Shown: positions 16,532 through 26,019 of the stretch, in pieces
Layout: each line of letters begins with the position of its first letter
Position numbering within the stretch: the first letter of the stretch is position 1
Assembly (NCBI RefSeq): GCF_014202225.1
Contig: NZ_JACHGE010000005.1
Location: 124,001 to 188,000 of the forward strand
Length of the DNA stretch: 64,000 nucleotides
DNA from: Algibacter amylolyticus
GTDB taxonomy: Bacteria; Bacteroidota; Bacteroidia; Flavobacteriales; Flavobacteriaceae
Direction of reading: 5' to 3'
Notes under the pieces: model-generated
What the model saw: only the letters and a program-made list of their open reading frames with translations
Databases searched by the model: none
What the model was told of the DNA's origin: nothing
Program-made: the position numbers and the translations under genes

Positions 16532-18406
16532 CTATTCTTCTAAAAGACCTGCTTGCTTATGAATTTTATACAATTCTTCTGGCGTAATTTTCATTACTTT
16601 TCTATCGTAGGTTATTAAACCATTTATTTCTCCTTCAACATCTGTAGTTTGTGTATAAACACCTCCACTAATACCCTTCTCTCTTAATTCTCCAAGAATT
16701 TTAGAACTTTCTTTATAACGCTGTATATACTCTTCTTTTGTTTTTGGAAGACCACCGTAACCCCAATTGCGTTTTTCTTTATCCCAAAGATGATTTTTTA
16801 CAGCCCAACCATGACCACCAAATTCTCCAACTACTTTAATATAATTATCAAATAATGGCATCTCTGATGGAAAATCTGGATTCGGGTATTTATGTTCATC
16901 TACAATGTCACCCACTTCAAAAAAATTACCTCCACTTGCAATATTTAACATTCGAGACGGGTCATATGCTTTCGTCCATTTTCCTACTTCTATAGAGCGA
17001 TGTTGACCCCAACGTTCATTAAAAGTAGTCCAAACCACTATTGATGGATGATTATGCAAAACGTCTATCATTGTTTTTAGCTCATCCATATACTGATTGT
17101 GTGCCCAATCTGGCCAATCTGCATCTACTAGATCTCCTTTTTTCCACTGATTATTTTTAGATACGAAATCTTCTGAAAGCATAAATGGTCTTTGCCATTT
17201 TGGCCATTCGCTACCTCCACTTCCACCAGAAGTTTGGTCTTGCCAAATAACAAAACCTAAACGATCTGCATGATAATAATAACGACGTATTTCACTTTTT
17301 TTATGTTTGCGAATCATATTAAAACCCGCTTTTTTCAAGTATTCCATTTCCCAAATAATAGCCTCATCCGAAGGAGGTAAAAGAAAACTAGCTGGCCACC
17401 AACCTTGGTCTAAAGGCCCAAAATGAAAGATTTTTTCTCCATTCAAACTAAATTGCCAATTACCGTTTTTATCACAAATTTTGCCGGCAGTTCTAAAACC
17501 AGTATAAGACTTTACACTATCTAATACTTCTCCATTTTCCCCAATAAGTTCTATAATAAGATTGTATAAAAAAGGAGATTTTGGAGACCAACGTTTTACA
17601 TTTCTAACACTTAAAAGTGCTTGATTAGATACACTTATATTTTTTGTAATTACTTCATCATTATCTAACACTGTAATTCTTAGTTGGGTGTTTTTTTGCA
17701 AACCACCTACAATGGCATCTACTTTTAATTCGCCATACATATCTGCTAATAATTTTACAGATTTAATATATGTTTGAGGAACAGTCTCTATCCAAACTGG
17801 TGCCCAAATTCCAGAAGAGGGTGTATACCAAATACCCTTATTATCTCGTTTTTGTTTCCCACGAAGTTGATATAAATCTGGATCATCTGTACCATCAATA
17901 ACTCTTAACATTACTTCATTTGCACCTGACTTTACCAATTTGGTAACATCAAATGAAAATGGCAAATTACCACCAATATGCGAACCTGCTAATTCTCCAT
18001 TTACCCAAACCATACACTTATAATCTACACCTTCAAAATTTAGAAGTTGCCGTTGGTTGGTTTGTTCGGTCAACTGAAAAGTACGTTTATACCAAATAAC
18101 TTCATCTGACTTTATTCTTTTTCCAACACCAGACAAAGGAGTTTCTAAAGCGAAAGGCACTAAAATATTTTGTTCCCATTTCTTTGGTGTAACTATACTG
18201 TTTGAAGTAATAGCGTATTCCCATAGTCCGTTCAAATTTTGCCATTGTGTACGTTCCATTTGAGGACGTGGATATTCATCCCAAACATTGTCTGGAGTTA
18301 CTTTTTCTGCCCAAGTAGATTTTATTTTATCTCCTGTAGGTTGCCAATTTTGTGCGAATGTAAAAGCACTAAAAATAAGTACTAAAATGGTTAACTTTTG
18401 TCTCAT
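16532..18406 (-). CDS. Secreted glycoside hydrolase family 2
   Basis: A signal peptide (cleavage near Ala18) precedes the GH2 sugar-binding sandwich (about 50-205; LNGLWEYAI, LLNFEGVDYKCMVWVNGELAG), an immunoglobulin-like domain (215-305) and the barrel. The acid/base is Glu464 in VVWTTFNERWG and the nucleophile Glu528 in KVVGEFGGHGW. GH2 covers exo-beta-galactosidase, glucuronidase, mannosidase and others; the sequence does not decide which. In this PUL it would act on oligosaccharides in the periplasm. Length 624 aa is short for lacZ-type enzymes and matches marine Bacteroidetes GH2 without extra C-terminal domains. A 22-codon ORF follows the stop. Confidence 0.9.
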   Translation of the reverse strand: MRQKLTILVLIFSAFTFAQNWQPTGDKIKSTWAEKVTPDNVWDEYPRPQMERTQWQNLNGLWEYAITSNSIVTPKKWEQNILVPFALETPLSGVGKRIKSDEVIWYKRTFQLTEQTNQRQLLNFEGVDYKCMVWVNGELAGSHIGGNLPFSFDVTKLVKSGANEVMLRVIDGTDDPDLYQLRGKQKRDNKGIWYTPSSGIWAPVWIETVPQTYIKSVKLLADMYGELKVDAIVGGLQKNTQLRITVLDNDEVITKNISVSNQALLSVRNVKRWSPKSPFLYNLIIELIGENGEVLDSVKSYTGFRTAGKICDKNGNWQFSLNGEKIFHFGPLDQGWWPASFLLPPSDEAIIWEMEYLKKAGFNMIRKHKKSEIRRYYYHADRLGFVIWQDQTSGGSGGSEWPKWQRPFMLSEDFVSKNNQWKKGDLVDADWPDWAHNQYMDELKTMIDVLHNHPSIVVWTTFNERWGQHRSIEVGKWTKAYDPSRMLNIASGGNFFEVGDIVDEHKYPNPDFPSEMPLFDNYIKVVGEFGGHGWAVKNHLWDKEKRNWGYGGLPKTKEEYIQRYKESSKILGELREKGISGGVYTQTTDVEGEINGLITYDRKVMKITPEELYKIHKQAGLLEE

Positions 18407-18418
18407 CGTTTTATATTA

Positions 18419-19561
18419 TTATTTGGTTTTGAAAGCATAAATGGTTTTTGTAGAATACGTTTCTCCGGGGTTTAATTCAATTGAAGGGAAATTTGGTTGA
18501 TTGAGCGCATCAGGAAAATGTTGCGTTTCTAAAGCAAAAGACTCTCTGAATTCATATGCTTTACCGCTGTTACCGATATCTGAACCATCCATAAAATTTC
18601 CACCATAAAATTGAAGTCCTGGTTCAATGGTATAAATTTCCATGACACGTCCACTTTCAGGATCAAGAATACTAGCCGCCATAAACATCTCGCCGTTTGC
18701 TGGCGGATTTAATTCAAAATTATGATCGTAACCCAAACCATGCTGCAATTGAGCATTGGTTTTCTGTGCTCCTAAATCCTGGCCAATTGCTTTTCCGTTT
18801 CTAAAATCGAAAGGGGTTCCTACTACAGGTACATTTTCGCCTAAAGGAATTAAAGTAGAATCTACTGCCGTGTATTTTTCTGCGTTTATTTTTAGAATGT
18901 GATTGTTAATCGTTCCGTTACCTTCACCTGCCAAATTAAAGAAGGGATGACTGGTTAAGTTAACTACCGTTTTTTCATCGGTTGTAGCTTTATAATGTAA
19001 CTCAAATTCATTTTTATCATTTAAAACATAAGTAACCTCAACACTTAAATTTCCTGGATAGCCCATTTCGCCATCTTTAGATAGATAGGTCAATACTATA
19101 GAGTTAGCTGTTACTTTTTTTACCCCCCAAACTTGGTTGTGAAACCCATCAACACCACCATGCAATTGGTTGGGTCCATTGTTTAAAGGAAGTTTATACT
19201 CAACACCATCCAATGTGAATTTCCCATTTCCAACACGATTTCCAACGCGGCCGATTAACGCGCCATGAAATACTTCATTCGCTTTTAGATATCCTTCAAT
19301 AGAATTAAATCCAAGAATGACATCTTTCATTTCTCCATCGCGGTCTGCTGCGGTCAATCCAACGATACGACCACCATAATTGGTAATGGCAGCTTCCATA
19401 CCACTTGAATTCTTCAAAATGTACAATCCTGTTTCTTTTCCTTTTACTGTAGATTTAAAATCTGCTGTATTTAACTTAAAAAAACTGGTGTTTTCTTGTT
19501 TTTTTTGAGTGCAGCCTATTAAAACAAAAACTGCAACTGTTATTATTGGTAATGATTTCAT
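18419..19561 (-). CDS. galM: Aldose 1-epimerase, lipoprotein form
   Basis: The start at 19561 gives MKSLPIITVAVFVLIGC, a good lipoprotein leader; an upstream ATG at 19612 would add 17 residues before it. The enzyme interconverts alpha and beta anomers of free sugars such as galactose. The galactose-mutarotase pattern is clear: ITNYGGRIVGL, GNRVGNGKFTLDG, NQLHGG, a VNLTSHPFFNLAG block with a catalytic His, then GLGYDHNF and TIEPGLQFYGGNF (catalytic Glu). With a signal peptide it should work in the periplasm, next to the exo-glycosidases. GalE lies at the end of the same cluster. The call is confident; sugar preference is open. Confidence 0.92.
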   Translation of the reverse strand: MKSLPIITVAVFVLIGCTQKKQENTSFFKLNTADFKSTVKGKETGLYILKNSSGMEAAITNYGGRIVGLTAADRDGEMKDVILGFNSIEGYLKANEVFHGALIGRVGNRVGNGKFTLDGVEYKLPLNNGPNQLHGGVDGFHNQVWGVKKVTANSIVLTYLSKDGEMGYPGNLSVEVTYVLNDKNEFELHYKATTDEKTVVNLTSHPFFNLAGEGNGTINNHILKINAEKYTAVDSTLIPLGENVPVVGTPFDFRNGKAIGQDLGAQKTNAQLQHGLGYDHNFELNPPANGEMFMAASILDPESGRVMEIYTIEPGLQFYGGNFMDGSDIGNSGKAYEFRESFALETQHFPDALNQPNFPSIELNPGETYSTKTIYAFKTK

Positions 19562-19612
19562 ACTATATCTAATATTTTTTATATGGCTAACTATACTCTT
19601 GAAAAACTCCAA

Positions 19613-21637
19613 CTACCTAACAATTAATTTTTCACAAAACCGAAAACCATCATTGGTAATTCCTTTAACGATGTGTAAACCTTTTAAATTAGATGTATCA
19701 AAACGATTAACATCATTTTCTTTTATTACAAGCTTTCCATTAATACTATACACTTCCAAACCTTCCACTTCAACATCAAACCTAACGGTGTCTCTGGCAG
19801 GATTTGGGGTCATTTTTATCGTTTTTTTTTTGACCTTATTTTCACCGATGGATAATATGCCAGTCATGCGATTCACTTTATAGATTTTTATCCAGTTAAA
19901 ATTGCAACCATTATCTTCAAATTCTAGTTTAAGATTATGTTGCCCTTCAGAAAGTGAAACATCAAAAGCAATAACACTCTGCCAATATTGCCAACCGTTC
20001 GTATTCCCAACTGATTCGGAAGCAATAAGTGTATCACCATCATATAATTTCCAATTATTGTCGTGGTCTTTAGAGGCAACCCTAAACTCAATATCATAAA
20101 TACCAGTTTCATCAACAGTAATATTATTATATTGGGCCCATTCGCCTGCATTTGTATTACTTATATTAATACCACCACTTACGTCGGTGGTTGATTCTGT
20201 ATTCAAACCACCACTTGAAGTATCAAAACTTTCTGCCTGAATTATAATGGGATCACCATAACCAATAAATTGATCATCGTTATTGTTGATTATTTTAAAT
20301 TCTTTAATACCCGCACTACCTAGTGTAGGAATTGAAGTTATTGTAATACGGATATATCTATACCAAGAATCCTTATCACTAACAGCATCAACATATGTAG
20401 TTGCACTATTGGTATTTGAGCTTTGATCAACAATAGTTGTCCAACCATACCTGTCATAAGAACCTTCAACAACATATGTATATACCCCTGACGTTTTAAA
20501 GGTTGTTTCTATGGCTTTTATTTTTAATTCACCAGACAAATCTACTTCCAACCATTTAGGAAGTGTTTCGTTTGCGGGAATCCACATGGTAGAATCATCG
20601 CTGTCCGCTGCTTTGGCTGGAGTATTATCTCCAGAATAATCGGAAGCGTTTACAGGCTTTCCATTGGTTGCTACATTGCCATTAATTACTGTTCTGCTTG
20701 GTACAGGGTTCTCAGTAAATGATTCTGCAATTGCATACGGGTCTCCATCGGTTTTAAAACCACCCCAATAATCAATCATTAACCATCTATAATCCCAACT
20801 TGTATTTTCGGCATCCCAAAAATGACCAGTTAACCACATTTGAGTTCCATCAGGAGATAGTGTATAACCTCCATGCCCTGGACGATGTGTACCATCATAT
20901 ATAATTTCTGGAAATAAGGTGTAATTACCCATTATGCTATTAGAATACCCCATCATCATTTCATATCCCTTTTTACCATTAGGAGATTTATTCCATGCTC
21001 GGAAAACATTATATCTATTATTATGCTTAATTACAAAAGGACCTTCACGAACACCTTCCCCATAGGCCGTATTTTTCCAAGTTCCAACTGTAGTCCAATC
21101 ATCTGATAACGGTGCTGTAAATTCATCACTCAACAAATAGGACTTACCATCAGTATCTACAAAAATCCCTGGATCAAGGCGCTTTATATTGGTTTCTTTT
21201 CTAACCAATGTATAAGGCCCTTCAGGCGAAGAAGCCTCCAAAAACTTATAGTGTTTATTAGCGTCTTTAGAATTGCCACAGGTTACAACCAAATGATATT
21301 TACCACGGTAGTGATAGGCATCAGATGCCCAATAATGTGGCTCAGTTCCTCTATATGCCTTGAAAGGTCCACTCCAGTTAATCATATCACGGGACTTCCA
21401 GATAGGCGTCCAATCAATAGCCTGATCACCAGGAGCAGCGGTTCCCGTTAGATAATAAAAGTCTCCCATTTTAATCATCCAGGGGTCAGCAATCCGTGGC
21501 CCAAGAACATTAGTATAAGTTGTTGTTCCTCCTGGGTTAGTGGGAGATTTATCAACTTGTGCATAAAGCGGAAGTACTGCAAATACAAGTGCCAATTTTA
21601 AGCTTAAAAATATTGTTTTTATTATTTTCGAATTCAT
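19613..21637 (-). CDS. Secreted GH43 with F5/8-type and CBM6 modules and T9SS domain
   Basis: After a signal peptide (to about Ala26) there is a five-bladed GH43-type domain with Asp51 (RIADPW), Asp155 (RLDPG) and Glu198 (REGP), the catalytic trio. Around 335-450 a discoidin/F5-8 type C-like domain (DDSTMWIPANETLPKWLEVDL) follows. Around 460-590 is a CBM6-like domain starting with IIIQAESFDTSSGG and AGEWAQYNNITV. A T9SS sorting domain (MTPNPARDTVRFDVE to CEKLIVR) ends it. The order enzyme, two binding modules and sorting signal suits action on insoluble or cell-wall polysaccharide. GH43 enzymes are usually arabinanases, arabinofuranosidases, xylosidases or galactan exo-enzymes; which one is not determined. 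Confidence 0.9.
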   Translation of the reverse strand: MNSKIIKTIFLSLKLALVFAVLPLYAQVDKSPTNPGGTTTYTNVLGPRIADPWMIKMGDFYYLTGTAAPGDQAIDWTPIWKSRDMINWSGPFKAYRGTEPHYWASDAYHYRGKYHLVVTCGNSKDANKHYKFLEASSPEGPYTLVRKETNIKRLDPGIFVDTDGKSYLLSDEFTAPLSDDWTTVGTWKNTAYGEGVREGPFVIKHNNRYNVFRAWNKSPNGKKGYEMMMGYSNSIMGNYTLFPEIIYDGTHRPGHGGYTLSPDGTQMWLTGHFWDAENTSWDYRWLMIDYWGGFKTDGDPYAIAESFTENPVPSRTVINGNVATNGKPVNASDYSGDNTPAKAADSDDSTMWIPANETLPKWLEVDLSGELKIKAIETTFKTSGVYTYVVEGSYDRYGWTTIVDQSSNTNSATTYVDAVSDKDSWYRYIRITITSIPTLGSAGIKEFKIINNNDDQFIGYGDPIIIQAESFDTSSGGLNTESTTDVSGGINISNTNAGEWAQYNNITVDETGIYDIEFRVASKDHDNNWKLYDGDTLIASESVGNTNGWQYWQSVIAFDVSLSEGQHNLKLEFEDNGCNFNWIKIYKVNRMTGILSIGENKVKKKTIKMTPNPARDTVRFDVEVEGLEVYSINGKLVIKENDVNRFDTSNLKGLHIVKGITNDGFRFCEKLIVR

Positions 21638-21670
21638 TATCTTCTTTTTTTTATTATTTCTAATCTAGTT

Positions 21671-23068
21671 TTATTTGTCATCATTTTTCAGAGCAGGATG
21701 CCACGTTTCAGGAATTTCTTTTTTCAATTTGTTTTTCGCATTTAGTATTTCTGGATTTGAGATAATATTTTTCCACTCATGAGGATCTGATTCATGATCA
21801 TAAAACTCTTCGCTACCATCAGGATATTGAATGTACCTATAGCGACCATTGGAAACTGATGAATACTGTTCTCCATAGGTAGTAAGCACAGCACGATCAG
21901 ATGCCATAGAAGGGTTTTTAATGAAAGGCAGCATACTAATGCCATCAAGTTTACTAGTTGGTTGTTCCAATCCACAATAATCAACTAGTGTAGGATAGAT
22001 ATCAACCAAACTCACTGGGTTGGTACAAACAGCTCCTTTGGTTTCAGGCGTTCTAATAACTACGGGAACTTTATCAGCTATATCCCAAAGGGTAGATTTT
22101 TCCCAATGATTTTTCTCGCCACAATGGTATCCATTATCAGAAATAAGGACTACAATAGTGTTTTTTGAATAGCTACTTTTATCCAAAGCTTCTATGAGAC
22201 GACCAACATTCCAATCTGCAAATGAGTTTGTTGCACAATATCCCCTAATCATTTTCTTCCAAATGTCTGGTGTGGGCGCTCCCGATATTTGGAATCTAGT
22301 ATCTCCATCAACTAATTTTCTACCTTGCTTAGGAATATCATCTAAATCTGAAGGATTATAGCCTTCAGGAATCGTGATTTTATCAATGTCATACATATCA
22401 AAAAAACGTTTTGGAGCCGTAAACGGTGTGTGTGGTCTATACAATCCGTAATACAAGAAAAATGGTTTTTCATGTTCTTCATTTAAAAACTCAATAGCCG
22501 CATCTGCATTTTTTACATCGGGAAATTCCTCATCTGGAAATGAATCTACACCCCAAAATGGACGATTTAATTGATTTTCCTTTCTAGGAAAAGGACCAAA
22601 TCCACCTTGATGAACTGGACTATTATCAAACATGGCATCCTCTCTACCCTGTGGGATTTTAGCATGAAAAAGTTTACCAGAAGCCCAGGTTTCATAACCA
22701 TTTCGTTTGAAAAATTCGGGCATGGCTTCTACCTTTTGCAGCACTTCTGAAGTTATCCAAGATGTCGAATTCTTTCCATTACGATAATTCCCTGTATTAT
22801 GCGGATATTTTCCACTAAAAAAGGATGCTCGCGATGGCATGCATACTGGCGATGCACAGTAAGAGTTTTCGAATACTACGGATTGTTCTCTTAATTTATC
22901 TAAATAAGGCATTTCAAGTGGCGCATATTCTTTTAAGAGGCCATAGCTATTCATATCGTCAACACAAATAAAAACAACGTTTGGTTTTTGAGCATAAATA
23001 CTGACAGAAAAGAGGGCACACAACACCATCAATTTCAATGTATTAGTTTGTCTAAAAATGTCTTTCAT
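21671..23068 (-). CDS. Secreted sulfatase (S1, iduronate-2-sulfatase-like)
   Basis: A signal peptide (to about Ala28) precedes KPNVVFICVDDMNSYG with Asp-Asp metal ligands and the motif C-M-P-S-R (Cys78 to Arg82 counted from the upstream ATG at 23074). SGKYPHNTGN, GKLFHAKIPQG and the C-terminal VSLVDIYPTLVDYC and YRYIQYPDGSEEFYDHESDPHEW are typical of S1 sulfatases of the iduronate-2-sulfatase group. It hydrolyses a sulfate ester from a sugar; the position and sugar cannot be read. It has no T9SS domain, so it is probably periplasmic. It needs formylglycine maturation. I used the ATG at 23068, which gives the shorter leader. Confidence 0.92.
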   Translation of the reverse strand: MKDIFRQTNTLKLMVLCALFSVSIYAQKPNVVFICVDDMNSYGLLKEYAPLEMPYLDKLREQSVVFENSYCASPVCMPSRASFFSGKYPHNTGNYRNGKNSTSWITSEVLQKVEAMPEFFKRNGYETWASGKLFHAKIPQGREDAMFDNSPVHQGGFGPFPRKENQLNRPFWGVDSFPDEEFPDVKNADAAIEFLNEEHEKPFFLYYGLYRPHTPFTAPKRFFDMYDIDKITIPEGYNPSDLDDIPKQGRKLVDGDTRFQISGAPTPDIWKKMIRGYCATNSFADWNVGRLIEALDKSSYSKNTIVVLISDNGYHCGEKNHWEKSTLWDIADKVPVVIRTPETKGAVCTNPVSLVDIYPTLVDYCGLEQPTSKLDGISMLPFIKNPSMASDRAVLTTYGEQYSSVSNGRYRYIQYPDGSEEFYDHESDPHEWKNIISNPEILNAKNKLKKEIPETWHPALKNDDK

Positions 23069-23084
23069 AATCAAATTATTTTGG

Positions 23085-26006
23085 TTAATCTTTCTTAATA
23101 AATTTTAAAACGTGCTTTTTACCCTCTTGTTCGATAGACAAAACGTATAATCCTAGAGCCAATCCACGCAAACTAATTTCTTCTATATTAGAGAATTCAT
23201 TGACCCCATAATTAAAAGACTTAACCAATGCTCCGGTTGTATTATAAATTTTCATTTGAACTTTACCTTTTTGGGTAGCATTTAACTTTACAGAAAGACT
23301 ATCGCTGGATGGATTGGGATAAATTTCAAAAGTATTGGACTCACGCACTTCTGGGACATTTAAAGCTGTATCATTCAAATAATTCACGAATAATACTTTT
23401 GATGCTTGATCATAATAATAACGACCGGTTTCTACCATCATATCTTCCCATGATGAACTGGATGAAAGTGTCTTTGTACCTGCAATAACTTCGGTAACAG
23501 TTGAAACATCAACAACCTCTATATGTACCTGCTTGTTAAACAAACTCTCTGAATTAATATGAAGAGTAACCACGCTACTTTTGTTTTCATACGAAACGGC
23601 TGCATAAGAAAACACACTTTCTGCTGCGCCATTTAATGGATAGATTTGAAATGCATCAATAACAGATTTTGCGTTATACAAATCCGTACCTGTGCTTGCA
23701 AAGTAAGATTTACCAAGTACGGGTGAATTATCTCCAATACGAATAGGCAAAATTGCAGGTGCTCTTACATAAACTGGCATTTCTGTAAAATCGGGTGATG
23801 TTTGGCTAAATGTTTTTTCTCCAGTATGCTTCTCTTTTGTAAAAAAGTTAAACCAAGTTCCTTTTGGAAGATAAACATTACCACGAGAGTGATTTGTGGT
23901 CACATAAGGTGCAACAAGCAAACTTGGTCCAAACATATATTCATAGTCTAAATATGCATTAACATCCTTTGGAAATTCAATAGGCAACGCACGCATAATT
24001 GGTATGCCATCTGAAGTAGCAACAAGCCCACTCTCATGAATATAAGGCACAAGCGAAGCACGTAACCAAGTGTAAGCTTTGAAAGCATCATTGGTTTCAG
24101 CATCGTATTTCCACGGACGCAATTCTTTATCTTGATGCGCATGAGTCCGCATTAATGGACTAAAAAGTCCAAACTGTGCCCAGCGCAAATAATTTAATTT
24201 AGTTAAAGCGGGGTTTCTCTTGTAAGCACCAATATCTGCTCCCCAATAGACACCTGCACTAGCACACAGATTAATACCAGCACGAATAGTACTTACTAAA
24301 TCTTTCAAAGAGCTCGTGGTGTCTCCAGCAAAAAATCCACCAATGGCATGATCACCCGCCCAACCACTTCGAGCAAAATTCATCCAATCTCCATCTGGAT
24401 ATTTTTTCATTTCTGATATATATGCGGCACGATGATAAAGGTGTTGATACAAATTATGCGACTCAAGACCGCTAAAAGTAGGATATCCACGAAGTGCTGT
24501 ATCCCAACCAGCCTGTTCACCAAAATCTAGCATAGAAATTTTGTACAGGCTTCCATTAAACTCTTTATTGATTACTGATTCAAGACTATAATCATAATAG
24601 TTATTTCCAGATTGAAATGCATGATCGCTTACCCAAGGTGTACCATCAGAACGCAAAATAACCTGATTTATATTTCCGTTTTTAACCATAGGATCCAGAT
24701 GAGCTCCAAACCTTACGCCCAAGGGCTCCATTTCATTCTTGTATATATCTAATGTTTCATTACTACCAGGCGAAATTCCCGGTGCATACATGGCGCTGTA
24801 AGTGAACCCGTTTTCGTTGTAACCTCTAACCTCTCCAATCAGTCGATCTGGTTTACTATTAAATTCAAGTGGATTTCCAAAATGATGTCCCATCCATGGC
24901 ATATGTACCCAATCTTTGACTTCGAAAATTCGTCCTGTTACGTTAGTATAAGCACGGTAAATATCATAAGCATTATCTCCAACAAACAGAAAGTAATCGC
25001 ACAAGCCTCCAATACTCGAAATATCCACCACACCTGATTCACCAGCTTCAATATCCCAACGAACAAGACCACCATGATTATAAAACATACCTGTAGAATT
25101 TACAGGATTGAGGTAAAAAGGAATTGGTTTATACGTTTCTGGTGTACCACTATTAAGTGCTTCTGCCATACCAATACACCACTGCGAAAAAATGCTTTTC
25201 TTGTGTTTGAGACGATCAAAACGTTCGCCAAAACCAATATACTCATCCTCTTGCGCCGCATCGAAACGTACACGTACTCCACGAGGATTGTCAATAGATT
25301 CTGATACATTAAAACCCTTCTGACTAAACTTAAGCGCTCCATTTCTATATACTTTCATAGAAAATGGGGCTGTTTCAAACTCGATTAAAATTGGCTCGCT
25401 TAAATAAGTAATCACTAATTTTCCATTAGTTTCACTAGCAGATACGGCAGCTGGAATTAAAGCTTTATCATCAAAATAACCAAGTTCTTCTCCAGTTACA
25501 TGGATTAAACCATCATTAAAAAATGAGATATTAAGAAGGTAATTATCGCCATTAGCATTTTCGAACTTTAAATTAACTTTATTATTTTCAAATACCAATT
25601 GGCTTAAGTTATTTTTAAGTACCCAAGAATTGTTTCTAACATTACCTACACTTCCATCTGCATAAACCAAATTAGTAAATTCGTTTACAACTCTCAAAGC
25701 ATTGGTTTTTTTACCATTATTAGTACCTAAAAGATCTTTCCTTGCTGTCTTGAAATCTATATCCCAACTTGACTTTCGATTCCAACCTTCATCCCATAAA
25801 AAATTAACCCACTTTTTAATAATTGCATCCTCTGAACCTCCACCATATGATGGATTATCGCCTTTTGAAATACGAAAAGCCTCAATGTCTGCATAATCCT
25901 GTTGCAGATCATTAGGATTAGAATTCTGTGCAGAAACAACACAGGTAAATAATATACTAAATACCGTAAGAATTAAGTGTTTACTAAATCTGAAAATTGT
26001 TTTCAT
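23085..26006 (-). CDS. Secreted glycoside hydrolase family 31 with T9SS domain
   Basis: I chose the start at 26006 (MKTIFRFSKHLILTVFSILF leader); the longer frame to 26048 would run into the stop of the preceding gene. N-terminal GH31 beta-sandwich with FGERFDRLKHKK, then a TIM barrel with the predicted nucleophile Asp494 in SMLDFGEQAGWD and acid/base Asp562 in GGFFAGDTTSS, followed by a C-terminal region with PTFP-like LPIRIGDNSPVLG. The last 75 residues are a T9SS domain (FEIYPNPSSDSLSVKL to HVLKFIKKD). GH31 includes alpha-glucosidases, alpha-xylosidases, alpha-galactosidases and sulfoquinovosidases; DFGE at the nucleophile is also seen in the last group. Substrate is undecided. It is a large secreted exo-enzyme in this PUL. 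Confidence 0.88.
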   Translation of the reverse strand: MKTIFRFSKHLILTVFSILFTCVVSAQNSNPNDLQQDYADIEAFRISKGDNPSYGGGSEDAIIKKWVNFLWDEGWNRKSSWDIDFKTARKDLLGTNNGKKTNALRVVNEFTNLVYADGSVGNVRNNSWVLKNNLSQLVFENNKVNLKFENANGDNYLLNISFFNDGLIHVTGEELGYFDDKALIPAAVSASETNGKLVITYLSEPILIEFETAPFSMKVYRNGALKFSQKGFNVSESIDNPRGVRVRFDAAQEDEYIGFGERFDRLKHKKSIFSQWCIGMAEALNSGTPETYKPIPFYLNPVNSTGMFYNHGGLVRWDIEAGESGVVDISSIGGLCDYFLFVGDNAYDIYRAYTNVTGRIFEVKDWVHMPWMGHHFGNPLEFNSKPDRLIGEVRGYNENGFTYSAMYAPGISPGSNETLDIYKNEMEPLGVRFGAHLDPMVKNGNINQVILRSDGTPWVSDHAFQSGNNYYDYSLESVINKEFNGSLYKISMLDFGEQAGWDTALRGYPTFSGLESHNLYQHLYHRAAYISEMKKYPDGDWMNFARSGWAGDHAIGGFFAGDTTSSLKDLVSTIRAGINLCASAGVYWGADIGAYKRNPALTKLNYLRWAQFGLFSPLMRTHAHQDKELRPWKYDAETNDAFKAYTWLRASLVPYIHESGLVATSDGIPIMRALPIEFPKDVNAYLDYEYMFGPSLLVAPYVTTNHSRGNVYLPKGTWFNFFTKEKHTGEKTFSQTSPDFTEMPVYVRAPAILPIRIGDNSPVLGKSYFASTGTDLYNAKSVIDAFQIYPLNGAAESVFSYAAVSYENKSSVVTLHINSESLFNKQVHIEVVDVSTVTEVIAGTKTLSSSSSWEDMMVETGRYYYDQASKVLFVNYLNDTALNVPEVRESNTFEIYPNPSSDSLSVKLNATQKGKVQMKIYNTTGALVKSFNYGVNEFSNIEEISLRGLALGLYVLSIEQEGKKHVLKFIKKD

Positions 26007-26019
26007 TATTAAAAAATTA

